A DNA stretch of 64,000 nucleotides, taken from positions 1 to 64,000 of the forward strand of contig CAAGPV010000014.1 in assembly GCA_900771975.1 (NCBI GenBank), given 5' to 3'. The notes below the pieces were generated by a model. It ran no database searches. It had not been told where the DNA came from and saw only the letters and a list, made by a program, of their open reading frames with translations. This document shows, piece after piece, positions 53,927 through 60,907 of the stretch (position 1 is its first letter; every line of letters begins with the position of its first letter). Source of the stretch: an uncultured Prevotella sp. GTDB lineage: Bacteria > Bacteroidota > Bacteroidia > Bacteroidales > Bacteroidaceae. The translations under genes and the position numbers were made by a program.

Positions 53927-54490
53927 TTATACAACAGCGACATTATTGTCTTGCTGATTCCGTTTTTGCCCTTCCTTGCAAACTATCTTGCCTCTGTCCT
54001 TCAGCCGGAGGCAGAAATATTCACAATTCCAACATGCGCAGCTATCCACTCTTACTGTTTCGGGATTTTCGTTGCAGAACGGGTCTCCAGTCTCCACCAT
54101 GTCGTGAGGACATTCGGTGTTCTTGACGAGAGTGAACCCTTTTTCCTCAAGTAAGTCGATAAGGGTGCGGCGCTCTTGCTTTAAGTCTGCGTTCTCGCTT
54201 CGCAATTTGGCAAGCTCGTTTCTGAGGTTGTCGGTCTCACGCCCTTGCGCTATATTAGCGTTGCAGACGGCGACATAGCTCTTATGAATCTCTTTAAGAT
54301 TAGCCTCCTTAAATTCCAGTTCATCCACCACATCCTTATACTTGTTTTCCAGATTGAAGAGTTTCTTTACTACTCTTTTATAGCCTTTGGCAAAACGGCA
54401 TTCTTTTAGTTTCATTGCCTCGTTTTCGGCTACCAAATCTCTATAACGCCTTGCATCTGCATTGCGCTTTTTCCATTTCTGATGTTTCAT
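53927..54490 (-). CDS. Hypothetical coiled-coil protein with C-terminal Cys cluster
   Basis: 187 residues: a long coiled coil (10-130), then a Cys-rich end, TECPHDMVETGDPFC ... DSCACWNCEYFCLRLKDRGKIVCKEG. The CPH ... SCxxC ... C pattern is shared with residues 225-265 of the protein at 61681-62511, and could bind zinc. With the neighbouring gene it makes a two-gene version of the fused 276-residue protein. Confidence 0.6.
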   Translation of the reverse strand: MKHQKWKKRNADARRYRDLVAENEAMKLKECRFAKGYKRVVKKLFNLENKYKDVVDELEFKEANLKEIHKSYVAVCNANIAQGRETDNLRNELAKLRSENADLKQERRTLIDLLEEKGFTLVKNTECPHDMVETGDPFCNENPETVRVDSCACWNCEYFCLRLKDRGKIVCKEGQKRNQQDNNVAVV

Positions 54491-54521
54491 TGTCTCTATG
54501 TTTTATGGTTTTATTACATTT

Positions 54522-54701
54522 TTACTCATACTCATATTCTATATGGGGCGTGGTGTTGCCCAGTCCGTCGCGAGGATCGGCAAAGCCGCCGGGTGGCGAT
54601 GCGGTCACGGCATTGGCTATCCGCTTGCGCGGTCGGTACTTTACGAGGCCCTTGCCGTCCTTGCCGCTGCGTACCCATCCGATGTAATACTTGTCAATCA
54701 T
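54522..54701 (-). CDS. Short TRD-like ORF 9
   Basis: 59 residues, starting MIDKYYIGWVRSGKDGKGLV and ending HIEYEYE. The middle (KRIANAVTASPPGG) has the ...ANTVT.S pattern of a cytosine methyltransferase variable region. Start overlaps the end of the upstream ORF by 8 bp (ATGATTGA). Last of the overlapping series, 32 bp before the coiled-coil gene. Confidence 0.55.
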   Translation of the reverse strand: MIDKYYIGWVRSGKDGKGLVKYRPRKRIANAVTASPPGGFADPRDGLGNTTPHIEYEYE

Positions 54702-54846
54702 ATTCTATCAACACAATGGTGTGCTGCCCGTGCTCGTCGTATAGTCCTGCCCATCCATCGTAGCGTGCGGACAATGCCGTGGAATACCCCCCACGACGTG
54801 GGCAGAGCAGGGATGTGCGTTGCACAAAAGGGATTTTGTCAATCAT
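54694..54846 (-). CDS. Short TRD-like ORF 8
   Basis: 50 residues, starting MIDKIPFVQRTSLLCPRRGG; the middle STALSARYDGWAGLYDEHGQ recalls the ..kTl.ARYdG.. piece of methyltransferase variable regions. Ends IVLIEYD. The 8-bp overlap ATGATTGA joins it to both neighbours. Confidence 0.55.
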   Translation of the reverse strand: MIDKIPFVQRTSLLCPRRGGYSTALSARYDGWAGLYDEHGQHTIVLIEYD

Positions 54847-54991
54847 ACGTTATAAATACCATGTTGTTTATGCCAACTGAGGTGAGAGTGTTAGTTGTAC
54901 CTCCAACGTTGATCTCCATTCGCTGAATGTAGGAGTAACCATCACCATTCAACGGGCGACCTCGGAAGGCTGCTATTCTTATTCGTAGCAT
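54839..54991 (-). CDS. Short TRD-like ORF 7
   Basis: 50 residues, starting MLRIRIAAFRGRPLNGDGYS. The part RMEINVGGTTNTLTSVGINN is the best match in the series to a cytosine methyltransferase target-recognition segment (...Q.lEIN..GTTNTLTSVqkDN...), with the Thr-Leu pair typical of these domains. Ends FITYD. Overlaps the next ORF by 8 bp and the previous one by 13 bp. Confidence 0.6.
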   Translation of the reverse strand: MLRIRIAAFRGRPLNGDGYSYIQRMEINVGGTTNTLTSVGINNMVFITYD

Positions 54992-55155
54992 ATTGCAATC
55001 AGATTGTCTGTCGTGAGAAACGTACCTATACATTGCATCAGACATCCTTGACGCAGATGCCATTCCTTATCACGAAAGTCGTTAGTGCCTATTAAGCGAC
55101 GCACGGCTTTCGCGTGTTCGGTTCTGACTTCGTGTATCAAATGAATGTTAAGCAT
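54979..55155 (-). CDS. Short TRD-like ORF 6
   Basis: 58 residues, starting MLNIHLIHEVRTEHAKAVRR and ending FLTTDNLIAICYE. The patterns EVRTE.AKA.R and TFLTTDNL are known from variable regions of Bacteroidales cytosine methyltransferases. Overlaps the following ORF by 13 bp. It lies 12 bp downstream of the stop of ORF 5. Confidence 0.6.
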   Translation of the reverse strand: MLNIHLIHEVRTEHAKAVRRLIGTNDFRDKEWHLRQGCLMQCIGTFLTTDNLIAICYE

Positions 55156-55167
55156 AATAGGTTGTAT

Positions 55168-55320
55168 TTAATCATACTCTATCAATATTTTCGGTTTGTC
55201 CACGTCGTGACCCTTACCCCCACCGGCTATGCACAAAGCTATGCCGTGTGGTGACACGATAATGCCGTTCTGCGAGGGGCTATAGGAGCCGAGGACGATG
55301 GGGCGAGGGTTGTTATTCAT
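55168..55320 (-). CDS. Short TRD-like ORF 5
   Basis: 50 residues, starting MNNNPRPIVLGSYSPSQNGI; the rest (VSPHGIALCIAGGGKGHDVD, then KPKILIEYD) has the ..p.GIa.t..gGG..h...kp.I pattern of methyltransferase variable regions. Start overlaps the end of ORF 4 by 8 bp (ATGAATAA). Followed by a 12-bp gap. Confidence 0.6.
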   Translation of the reverse strand: MNNNPRPIVLGSYSPSQNGIIVSPHGIALCIAGGGKGHDVDKPKILIEYD

Positions 55321-55450
55321 ATTCAATCAGTACCCCCCCCGTTTGTGTTGACAAGGTTAGGGTGAGGTATATTCCTTTAGTGCCGCAGATGTTGCCATCA
55401 AAACCGGACTTCCACTTGTCGTAATAAATGTTACCAATCTTTTCAATCAT
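55313..55450 (-). CDS. Short TRD-like ORF 4, with an 8-G run
   Basis: 45 residues, starting MIEKIGNIYYDKWKSGFDGN; the later part GIYLTLTLSTQTGGVLIEYE fits the .GI..TLT..TG.V.IEYE pattern. The coding strand has eight G's (plus-strand C's at 55333-55340), so it could slip in and out of frame. Overlaps both neighbours by 8 bp. Confidence 0.6.
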   Translation of the reverse strand: MIEKIGNIYYDKWKSGFDGNICGTKGIYLTLTLSTQTGGVLIEYE

Positions 55451-55598
55451 ATTCTACTATTACTGCCGTTGCTGCCCTGCTCCCCGTTGGCTTAATGAAA
55501 TTCACCAAAGAATTGCGTTGGTACTGCGACTTAACGCATCGACATAACACGGGAGAGGTAGAGACACTATCAGGGTTTAATGCTTTTATAAAAACCAT
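55443..55598 (-). CDS. Short TRD-like ORF 3
   Basis: 51 residues, starting MVFIKALNPDSVSTSPVLCR, ending AATAVIVEYD. It is the most divergent in the series; only the end (A..V.VEYD), size and overlaps place it here. Starts inside the upstream stop codon (TAATG) and overlaps ORF 4 by 8 bp. Confidence 0.5.
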   Translation of the reverse strand: MVFIKALNPDSVSTSPVLCRCVKSQYQRNSLVNFIKPTGSRAATAVIVEYD

Positions 55599-55783
55599 TA
55601 TTCAAACTCATACAATACTACTGTCATTGGATAGTGGGCGAGCGTGAGGATGTTGGTAGGTCCGATAGCCTCGTAGCGTGTGGTTATGGTTGCCGCACAA
55701 CATCCGTCCGTCACATTGGCCATTTGTCCGCTACCCCCATTCAGACGGAAGGGAGGTGCGACGTGGGTCAGCTTACACTCCAT
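55598..55783 (-). CDS. Short TRD-like ORF directly after the methyltransferase
   Basis: 61 residues, from the ATG at 55783, which overlaps the methyltransferase end by 11 bp. The part NVTDGCCAATITTRYEAIGP ... LAHYPMTVVLYEFE is similar to ORF 2 on the other side of the enzyme (VCMGGIAVTLNTRYERL ... LAHFPRTGVMIEYQ). TITTRYE has the Thr-Ile/Leu pair of target recognition segments. Confidence 0.65.
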   Translation of the reverse strand: MECKLTHVAPPFRLNGGSGQMANVTDGCCAATITTRYEAIGPTNILTLAHYPMTVVLYEFE

Positions 55784-57091
55784 CCTTATTCCTCTCCATA
55801 TTCTCCTTGAACAACCGTTGAAACTCATTGCCTAATGCAGCCACCCCCTTTTCCGTGAATACGGAATAAGACAACTCCACTTTCTGCTTTGCCGAGTAAA
55901 GGGCGAGCTGAAGACTTGTAGATGTCCTTTTCCAACCATCGGCTGCTTGCATCCACAACGTGAGCCACGTCTTTAGGAACATCGCTGCCTCGTGAGTCGG
56001 TGGCAGGTCGAACTGCACGAAGAGGGCGTTGTCGGAGTCATTAGCCTTGAGAAACTTTCTCACGGCATCGTCTTTGAGGAAATAGCGGTCGGCTACCTCT
56101 TCTTCCAACACGTCCTCCAGTCGAGTACGCAGCTCGAATGGTTCGGGAAACTGATAGTCGAAGGCTACGTCACGGCGCATGGAGAGGCAGAACACACGGT
56201 CGCGGTTCTGTGGCACACCATAGTTCTTGGCGTTGAGTCGCGCCCAACGGTTCACATAGCCGAGCGACGAGAGTTTTCGAGCCACTTCTGGAAGTCGGGC
56301 ATGAACTTCTGACTTACGAGTGCCGCCACGTTCTCCTGCAAGAGATACTTCGGGCGAAGCACCTCCACGGCATCCGCCACACGCCAAAGCAGTGCGCTTC
56401 GGGTGCCGCTGCCATCCTGCAAGCCCATCTGCTTGCCAGCCTGACTGATGTCCTGACAGGGCGAGGAATAGGTGAAGAGGTCCACTTCGCGGCCTTGGAG
56501 CGAGTCTTTCACCTCGTGCCAGTCAATCTTGGTGATGTCGCCCAGGGCGCAGTCAGCAAACTGAGGGAAGACGAGGTTGTGCATCTGACAGGCGTATTTG
56601 TCGATGTCGCTCCATCCCTTGCACGTCCATCGGAAGTCGGGATGCCACTCGCGTAGCACATCGGCTGCCATGAGCTGCGAGTCGTAGCCGGAGAACGTGG
56701 TGAGGAATATCTTCTCCTCGTTCTTGTCGGCTGCGGTGGGCGGAAGGTCGGGTAATGTGTCTTCGAGGTCGTCGAAGAGTGAGAGCTGCTCGCCAGGGCG
56801 AGGCTTGGGCGGTGCGGGGTAGAAAAGATTTTGATACAGATATGCTAAAACATCTATACAAATACTGTTTCCAGCTTGCTTGTACTGCTGTGAGGCAGAT
56901 ATAGCCATGTCTTCGGGTTTGCCCTTGCCCTTCCAGTCGGGCAGACGTTCGGCTGCCTGGGCATTGCTGCTCTGCATCGTGCCGATTACGTTGTCGCGAA
57001 CACCCATCAAGCGGAAACACTCCTTTGGCGTGAGCTTGCGGATGGCATAGCTCTTGATGGTGCGGTCGGTGAAATTGAGTTTTGTGATCAT
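55773..57091 (-). pseudogene. Circularly permuted C5-cytosine DNA methyltransferase, frameshifted
   Basis: About 440 codons. The start at 57091 is the first ATG with an AATACCAATAACAGCAACAA leader. Order of motifs: first RKLTPKECFRLMG and QQYKQAGNSICIDVL (motifs IX-X, normally at the C-terminus), then a Pro-rich linker, motif I FLTTFSGYDSQL, motif IV SSPCQDIS with the catalytic Cys, motif VI ENV (LLQENVAAL), and motif VIII QNRDRVF. Near 56274-56277 the frame breaks: with five A's instead of four it would read KWLEKLSSLGYVNRWARL, as expected. Without correction the parts are 56252-57091 and 55773-56387. The enzyme would methylate cytosine in DNA. Circular permutation is known for M.BssHII. Confidence 0.8.
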
Positions 57092-57101
57092 ATTGTTGCT
57101 G

Positions 57102-57242
57102 TTATTGGTATTCAATCATTACGCCTGTCCTCGGAAAGTGGGCAAGTGACATCAAATGCTCAATGCAAAGTCGCTCGTATCGTGTATTCAGTGTTACTGC
57201 TATTCCTCCCATACAGACATTTAAGGGTTTGATGTCAATCAT
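57102..57242 (-). CDS. Short TRD-like ORF 2, directly before the methyltransferase
   Basis: 46 residues: MIDIKPLNVCMGGIAVTLNT, then RYERLCIEHLMSLAHFPRTG and VMIEYQ. Similar in its second half to the 61-residue ORF on the far side of the enzyme. Its start overlaps the end of ORF 1 by 8 bp (ATGATTGA). The stop is 10 bp before the methyltransferase ATG. Confidence 0.6.
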   Translation of the reverse strand: MIDIKPLNVCMGGIAVTLNTRYERLCIEHLMSLAHFPRTGVMIEYQ

Positions 57243-57366
57243 ATTCTTCAATCAGAAATACATTTTGCGACCACGAGTTGATTGTTACGGTCGGGCAAAC
57301 GTCTGTGCCTAATTTGCCTCCATCGTTATTGCCACGAGGATATTGGTAAAAGTCAATATTAGTCAT
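57235..57366 (-). CDS. Short TRD-like ORF 1
   Basis: 43 residues: MTNIDFYQYPRGNNDGGKLG, then TDVCPTVTINSWSQNVFLIE and EYD. The CPTVT..S...N.FLIEEYD segment is a pattern known in Bacteroidales cytosine methyltransferase variable regions. First in the operon containing the permuted enzyme; its ATG overlaps the end of the 57368 gene region by a few bases only. Confidence 0.6.
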   Translation of the reverse strand: MTNIDFYQYPRGNNDGGKLGTDVCPTVTINSWSQNVFLIEEYD

Positions 57367-57367
57367 A

Positions 57368-57661
57368 TCAATCCTTCTCAACCTCCAATTCCCAAGTATT
57401 TTCGTAGTGAGAAAAAAAGACGTTATAAGGACACTTGCAACGATCGATGGCTACCTGCATTTTATCCAACATGTCTCTTGTATAGAAACATCTCCTCATA
57501 AGGTAAGCCAAAGCCTTGAATTGGTCTTCGGTAAGAAATACGTCTTGCTCTCCACAGGTGATGCCTACGTTGTCGGTAATGGTAGAGTAGAAGAGTTTTA
57601 CGTCTTCATCCTTTCCTGTGTCCTCGTTCTTTACGATTATCTTTTCTGTATTGTAACTCAT
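57368..57661 (-). CDS. Hypothetical protein
   Basis: 97 residues, soluble, with acidic stretches (NEDTGKDEDVKLF) and LTEDQFKALAYLMRRCFY near the middle. No family recognised. Unlike most genes here it has a possible Shine-Dalgarno sequence (AAAGGAG), which lies in the 64-bp direct repeat shared with the gene at 57746. Confidence 0.5.
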   Translation of the reverse strand: MSYNTEKIIVKNEDTGKDEDVKLFYSTITDNVGITCGEQDVFLTEDQFKALAYLMRRCFYTRDMLDKMQVAIDRCKCPYNVFFSHYENTWELEVEKD

Positions 57662-57666
57662 ATTTC

Positions 57667-57730
57667 ATTTCTCCTTTTATTTATAATTCAACAAACACGC
57701 AGATTCCGCCACTTGCAGCGGTCAGTGCGT
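57667..57730. repeat. 64-bp direct repeat, copy 1
   Basis: Identical to 58123-58186. On the minus strand it codes for the end of a TRD-like ORF (ALTAASGGICVFVEL, stop) followed by AAAGGAGAAAT. This copy lacks the rest of that ORF, since a TAG closes the frame a few codons upstream, so it now acts only as a leader for the gene at 57368. Confidence 0.8.
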
Positions 57731-57745
57731 AAATGTTCTATAAGC

Positions 57746-58117
57746 CTATTCAGTTACTCTCTTTACTGTATTCAGATTATACAAGGACAAATCTAAAACG
57801 TGTTTGAACTCATACGATACGACATCTTCATAATGCGTTACTTCACCATCGGTCATTATTACGTTGATGTAATCTTTATTTACAGACGAAACAACCTGCT
57901 TGACATACGAGGCTCTGTGCAAATCGCATCCACCACCTTTGGTAAACACACACAAGAAATACCCATCACAATTCTGATAGTCTATTTCTCTATCATTTTT
58001 TATCTCTTTCTTTAGCTTTCGCTCTGTCCTCCAAATGTAAGCCATAAACAAAATTGTTACGACAAACGTAAACAACATTGATGCGAGCCAGAGCCGCCAA
58101 TCATTCGTTATAATCAT
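57746..58117 (-). CDS. Small membrane protein
   Basis: 123 residues with one N-terminal membrane segment (about 8-30, WLASMLFTFVVTILFMAYIW), then a charged region and a soluble domain ending LYNLNTVKRVTE. Topology would place the bulk in the cytoplasm or periplasm; the Arg/Lys after the helix favours cytoplasm. No family recognised. It has the AAAGGAGAAAT leader of the 64-bp repeat. Confidence 0.55.
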   Translation of the reverse strand: MIITNDWRLWLASMLFTFVVTILFMAYIWRTERKLKKEIKNDREIDYQNCDGYFLCVFTKGGGCDLHRASYVKQVVSSVNKDYINVIMTDGEVTHYEDVVSYEFKHVLDLSLYNLNTVKRVTE

Positions 58118-58122
58118 AATGT

Positions 58123-58186
58123 ATTTCTCCTTTTATTTATAATTCAACAAACACGCAGATTCCGCCACTTGCAGCGGTCAGTGCGT
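58123..58186. repeat. 64-bp direct repeat, copy 2
   Basis: Same 64 bases as 57667-57730. This is likely the original, because the TRD-like reading frame continues upstream beyond the repeat border (through about 58247). Confidence 0.8.
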
Positions 58187-58247
58187 TTACGAGTTTACCC
58201 CACCGACTGTGCGGCTGCGCCTTAGAGCCGAAGACGGATAACTGAGG
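58137..58247 (-). pseudogene. TRD-like ORF without a start, partial
   Basis: An open frame of 36 codons ending in TAA at 58137-58139 reads ...VFGSKAQPHSRWGKLVNALT then AASGGICVFVEL. The WGKLVNALTAASGG piece is a known variable-region segment of Bacteroidales cytosine methyltransferases. There is no ATG in frame; TGA at 58248-58250 closes it upstream. One extra C near 58236 could have separated it from the 58222-58434 gene, which would otherwise run into it. Confidence 0.45.
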
Positions 58248-58434
58248 TCAGCGGCTCCTGGGCAGGGGCAGTCGGTGTAGCCCAGTTCGGTGGCTCGAAG
58301 GGCGGGCGAGAACTCTCGTATCTGTCAAGCAGCACCTTGTTTCTTGCTTTCATAGTCTTTATAAATTCGTTTATGTTGTTAATGTCTTCGCATCGAGGAA
58401 AAATCTTTGTTTCACCAATATGCTCTCTGGGCAA
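58222..58434 (-). CDS. Hypothetical small protein
   Basis: 70 residues: a charged helical start (MPREHIGETKIFPRCEDINN), then a Pro/Ala-rich end. No family recognised. It overlaps the upstream gene by 23 bp. Its end overlaps the partial TRD-like frame, so the last few residues (VIRLRL) may result from a frameshift. Confidence 0.4.
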   Translation of the reverse strand: MPREHIGETKIFPRCEDINNINEFIKTMKARNKVLLDRYESSRPPFEPPNWATPTAPAQEPLTSVIRLRL

Positions 58435-58633
58435 AATACTCTTTTAAGGATAGATAACTACGCTTGTGAAAACGCCTTTTCATCTGACTTGGATTTTCGT
58501 GTCTATGCTGACGTTTTCTTGCCAAACGAATACTTGCACCAATGACACAATATCCTCCATTCACTTTCACTAAATTTTCCGAATCAAACGAAATTGTGTA
58601 CTCGTAAGTACGTTCTTTTATATTTGCTGCCAT
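58412..58633 (-). CDS. Hypothetical small basic protein
   Basis: 73 residues: a beta-like start (TYEYTISFDSENLVKVNGGYCV) and a very basic middle (RLARKRQHRHENPSQMKRRFH). Could bind nucleic acid, but no fold is recognised. Three bp from the YopX-type gene upstream. Confidence 0.5.
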   Translation of the reverse strand: MAANIKERTYEYTISFDSENLVKVNGGYCVIGASIRLARKRQHRHENPSQMKRRFHKRSYLSLKEYFAQRAYW

Positions 58634-58636
58634 ACG

Positions 58637-59104
58637 CTATTCATCTTTGAGGTTCAACTTCTCCTGCCATTCTGGGTCGTGTATATCACCGACAATCTCA
58701 AAGTCCTCAAGTTTCTGTTGCGTAATTCCGTCAGAGATGCCATCAGAGATGCCACGCACAGCGGATTTCGGGTTTTTGACACAGGTGAGCAGAAACATCG
58801 CCTCTTCATCACTCCACCCTATAATGCCAAAGTAATTGTCACGCGCACCATCCTCCATGCAACTGAATGGGTATTCGTCCGAGCGAAGAATATCGCCCTC
58901 ATAAATCTCCTTGCCGTTCTTGTCGAGGAAGCCGGTGAACTGGCAGACGGTTCCAGGGTCAACCTTGTAGGGGATGTTTCTATTCAACATGCTTTCCTTT
59001 TGTCTATCCTCGATAATGTATGTGTTACCATTCTCCTTGTAGAAGAATCCGCAAGTCCATTCTTGATTATCAAGGCATTTAGCCTTAAAATTAATTGTTC
59101 TCAT
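58637..59104 (-). CDS. YopX-family protein
   Basis: 155 residues. I recognise the YopX family by VCQFTGFLDKNGKEIYEGDILR in the middle and the end FEIVGDIHDPEW. The family is common in phages and mobile elements and has no settled role. A paralogue lies at 63504-63971. Starts after AAAATATAGAGAACA. Confidence 0.8.
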   Translation of the reverse strand: MRTINFKAKCLDNQEWTCGFFYKENGNTYIIEDRQKESMLNRNIPYKVDPGTVCQFTGFLDKNGKEIYEGDILRSDEYPFSCMEDGARDNYFGIIGWSDEEAMFLLTCVKNPKSAVRGISDGISDGITQQKLEDFEIVGDIHDPEWQEKLNLKDE

Positions 59105-59139
59105 TGTTCTCTATATTTTCGTTAATACGTTATCGCTTG

Positions 59140-59523
59140 CTATGATTTAAGAAGATTGAAGAAATCCTGCATTTCCTCGTCACATTCGGGTGACAGAAGT
59201 GTGCGTACCTTCATGCCGTTGTTGTCGATAAGAGGTTTGGCTAACGGCAGGATTGCGTGCGGCTCTTTGTGCCACTCTATAACTATTCCGTCGTTGTATA
59301 TTGTAGGATTGTCATCAGAACCATACTTTAGCAAAGAGATAAGTTTTTGCTGCATACAATACTTCAAATCAGACCATGACTTGCTACTTCCCAAATAGCC
59401 ATTCACGACATATCCTCCGGCACAATACTGAAAGGAGACACCATCGAGCCGATGAGAGTAGAGCGTGATGCCGGCTTGGGCGCAATAATACCTTAATGTC
59501 GCCATTGTTGCATATCTTCCCAT
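59140..59523 (-). CDS. Hypothetical protein
   Basis: 127 residues, soluble, with several Tyr and Cys near the start (RYYCAQAGITLYSHRLDGVSF) and an acidic end. No family recognised. Starts after the leader AAAATATAGAGAATC, nearly identical to that of the YopX gene. Confidence 0.5.
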   Translation of the reverse strand: MGRYATMATLRYYCAQAGITLYSHRLDGVSFQYCAGGYVVNGYLGSSKSWSDLKYCMQQKLISLLKYGSDDNPTIYNDGIVIEWHKEPHAILPLAKPLIDNNGMKVRTLLSPECDEEMQDFFNLLKS

Positions 59524-59570
59524 GATTCTCTATATTTTTGTTAATACTTACGATAATGCAGTATATTTTT

Positions 59571-60749
59571 TTACTCTTTCGCTTTGAAGTTGTATATAGG
59601 TTTGATGCACTTTTTAATTTCCACAGTGTCGGCTATAAGCGATTCAATTTCTTCAGCCGACTTATACGCCATTGGAGCTTCGTCGATGGTGGACTCGCAT
59701 ACCGATGTGGAGTAGATGCCGTGCATCTGCTGGCGGTATTCCTCCATGCTGAGCTGCTTCTTGGCAGCCGAGCGCGACATCAGTCTGCCTGCACCGTGCG
59801 GAGTCGACTGAAGCCAGTCGTCGTTGCCCTTGCCGCGACATATCAACGAACCGTCGCGCATGTTCAGAGGAATGATAAGCTGTTCGCCCTTTTCGGCACT
59901 CACAGCTCCTTTTCGGATGATGCCTGAGTGTATGTCGAAATAGTTATGCCTGGTGGTAAAGAAATCCACGAACGATAATTGAAGCCCACGGATTATAGGT
60001 ATTGCTATATTCCATCTGTTGTCATCGGCAAAACACTGACAGACGTTCGCTGCGAAATTATAGTCATCGAGGTCTTCTCCCTCAAGATAGGCGAGATCGG
60101 GAGACACGGTGCCAAAACGACGCAACGTATTGTTAATCTCCCTCTCTAAGCCGTACTTCTTTAAGTCTTCGATGATGCGCTGGCGCTCCTCGTTTCGATT
60201 CACATTCTTCTTGGCTAAGTGTTCGAAAAAGTTGCACACCTTAACTCCGAGATTGCGACTGCCCGAATGTATCACAAGATACTTACAGCCCTGCTCGTCC
60301 TCGTCCAGCTCGATGAAGTGATTGCCGCCACCGAGGGTGCCAAGCGAGCGTCCGATATAGTCGGGGTCGAAGCAACCTTGTGTCCTTTCGTGCAAATCGA
60401 GCAAAAGTGCTGACGTAAGTGGACTCCAATCTTTTAGCTTGGACTTTTCGTGAACGTCAAATCCGCTCGGCACCGACTCATTGATGATTCGGTCGAGAAG
60501 CGAAAGGTTTATATCCTTCTCTGCGAACTTGAATACCAACATACCACAGCCTATATCCACGCCTACGGTATTAGGTACAACCTTGCCGGCAGTCTGAATT
60601 ACCGTACCTATTGTGCATCCCTTACCCGCATGACAGTCGGGCATAATGCGAATCTTTCAGTCGCGGTAGGCTGCGCTCTCTGCCATCTGCCTTACTTGCT
60701 CCTTGGCTTCAGGCTCGATGGTCTTAGCAAAAATCTTTAAGTCACTCAT
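59571..60749 (-). pseudogene. rtcB: RtcB RNA ligase with an in-frame TGA
   Basis: About 392 codons from the ATG at 60749, with a single TGA at 60657-60659 (codon 31), between SAAYRD and KIRIMPDCHAGKGC. All expected RtcB features are otherwise present: MPDCHAGKGC with metal-binding Cys and His, GGGNHFIEL, HSGSRNLG, and STPHGAGRLMSR with the His that takes GMP. RtcB joins 2',3'-cyclic phosphate or 3'-phosphate to 5'-OH ends using GTP and Mn, repairing tRNA or other RNA cut by host defences. If TGA is read as stop, only a product from a later ATG (60644) lacking about 35 residues could form. The start follows the leader GGATTTATAGAACAAAA. Confidence 0.8.
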
Positions 60750-60859
60750 TTTTGTTCTATAAATCCGTTAATAAAGAAATGAAATATTGTTTTTGTTTGT
60801 CACCAGACGAAACAACTGAAAACGATGTTAGTTTCATTCGTATCATTCAGTGATATGTG

Positions 60860-60867
60860 CAAAGATA
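60860..60867 (-). promoter_or_regulatory. Promoter box upstream of rtcB
   Basis: TATCTTTG on the minus strand, about 110 bp upstream of the rtcB start, in the 158-bp gap after the Cys-rich gene. No TTG at the normal place. The long leader between has an A/T-rich inverted segment and may fold. Confidence 0.35.
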
Positions 60868-60907
60868 GGTGTCGTCGGCGATATGGTGCGGACATGCTCT
60901 GCGTGCA

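Noticed and set aside
60657..60659. Selenocysteine at the TGA of rtcB
   Set aside because: No selenocysteine insertion element could be shown after the codon, and RtcB selenoproteins are not known to me; error, nonsense change or readthrough are simpler.
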